Assembly (NCBI GenBank): GCA_027030285.1
Contig: JALVFC010000095.1
Location: 1-15,064, forward strand
Origin: Thiotrichaceae bacterium
GTDB taxonomy: Bacteria; Pseudomonadota; Gammaproteobacteria; Thiotrichales; Thiotrichaceae
DNA: 15,064 nucleotides
Direction of reading: 5' to 3'
Part shown: in pieces, positions 14,837 through 15,064 of the stretch
Layout of the letters: the number at the start of each line of letters is the position of its first letter
How positions within the stretch are numbered: position 1 is the first letter of the stretch
Position numbers and translations under genes: made by a program
The notes under the pieces: generated by a model
Seen by the model: the letters and a program-made list of their open reading frames with translations, nothing else
Told to the model about the DNA's origin: nothing
Databases searched by the model: none

Positions 14837-15064
14837 ATTACTCATAAATGTCACACCACAGGAGTCGCGTGTAGCCTTACTCAACAATGGTATTTTGCAG
14901 GAAGTACATATTGAAAGGTCATCACACCAGGGGATAGTGGGAAATATCTACAAGGGCAAAGTGAGTCGTGTACTGCCCGGTATGGAGGCTGCATTTATTA
15001 ATATTGGGCTGGAAAAAGCGGCCTTTCTGCATGCTTCCGATTTAACCCCCAAATTCAAGGATGT
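14826..15064 (+). CDS. rng: Ribonuclease G, 3'-truncated by window edge
   Basis: RNase G matures the 5' end of 16S rRNA and decays some mRNAs. Only the first 79 codons are in the window. They start MNAELLINVTPQESRVALL, then ILQEVHIER, GIVGNIYKGKVSRVLPGMEA, AFINIGLEKAAFLHASDL, which match the N-terminus of RNase G and the beginning of its inserted S1 domain. The short N-terminus and the linkage to maf favour RNase G over RNase E. The ATG lies inside the last codons of maf (overlap 14826-14836, different frame) with no strong ribosome-binding site, so translational coupling is likely. Confidence 0.95.
   Translation, partial: MNAELLINVTPQESRVALLNNGILQEVHIERSSHQGIVGNIYKGKVSRVLPGMEAAFINIGLEKAAFLHASDLTPKFKD

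Overview
The window is chromosomal housekeeping DNA from a gammaproteobacterium. The protein sequences (long fused PurL, AccB, AccC, PrmA, DusB, Fis) are gammaproteobacterial in type. The gene order aroQ-accB-accC-prmA-(zinc-ribbon membrane protein)-dusB-fis is the arrangement I know from Pseudomonas-like and sulfur-oxidising gammaproteobacteria. I cannot assign a genus from sequence alone. I see no mobile element, phage gene, CRISPR array, tRNA or rRNA.

Layout. (1) 1-2822, plus strand: the 3' three quarters of purL (purine synthesis), entering from the left edge. (2) 9222 down to 2899, minus strand: a co-directional run of aroQ, accB, accC, prmA, a zinc-ribbon/DUF3426-type membrane protein, dusB, fis and an unrecognised 186-residue protein. 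It converges tail to tail with purL. (3) 9223-9637: a 415-base gap with a strong minus-strand terminator at its far end and a candidate aroQ promoter. (4) 10165-9638, minus strand: a small lipoprotein with a short tandem repeat, a His/Cys-rich segment and a peptidoglycan-binding-like C-terminus. (5) 10452 to the right edge, plus strand: holA, proA, nadD, rsfS, rlmH, maf and the start of rng, packed with tiny gaps or overlaps.

The minus-strand block joins an aromatic-pathway enzyme, the first step of fatty acid synthesis (biotin carboxyl carrier and biotin carboxylase), ribosomal protein L11 methylation, tRNA dihydrouridine synthesis and the nucleoid protein Fis. This is a growth-linked gene group. 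The plus-strand block joins DNA polymerase III clamp loading, proline and NAD synthesis, ribosome silencing, 23S rRNA methylation, nucleotide-pool policing and RNA processing.

No new multi-gene system is evident. The least ordinary items are two small unrecognised proteins (an internally duplicated helical protein after fis, and the His/Cys-rich repeat lipoprotein), plus several non-coding structures: a REP-like GTAG palindrome after purL, a perfect hairpin and 10-base direct repeats between accB and accC, and overlapping inverted repeats at the ends of prmA and the lipoprotein gene.
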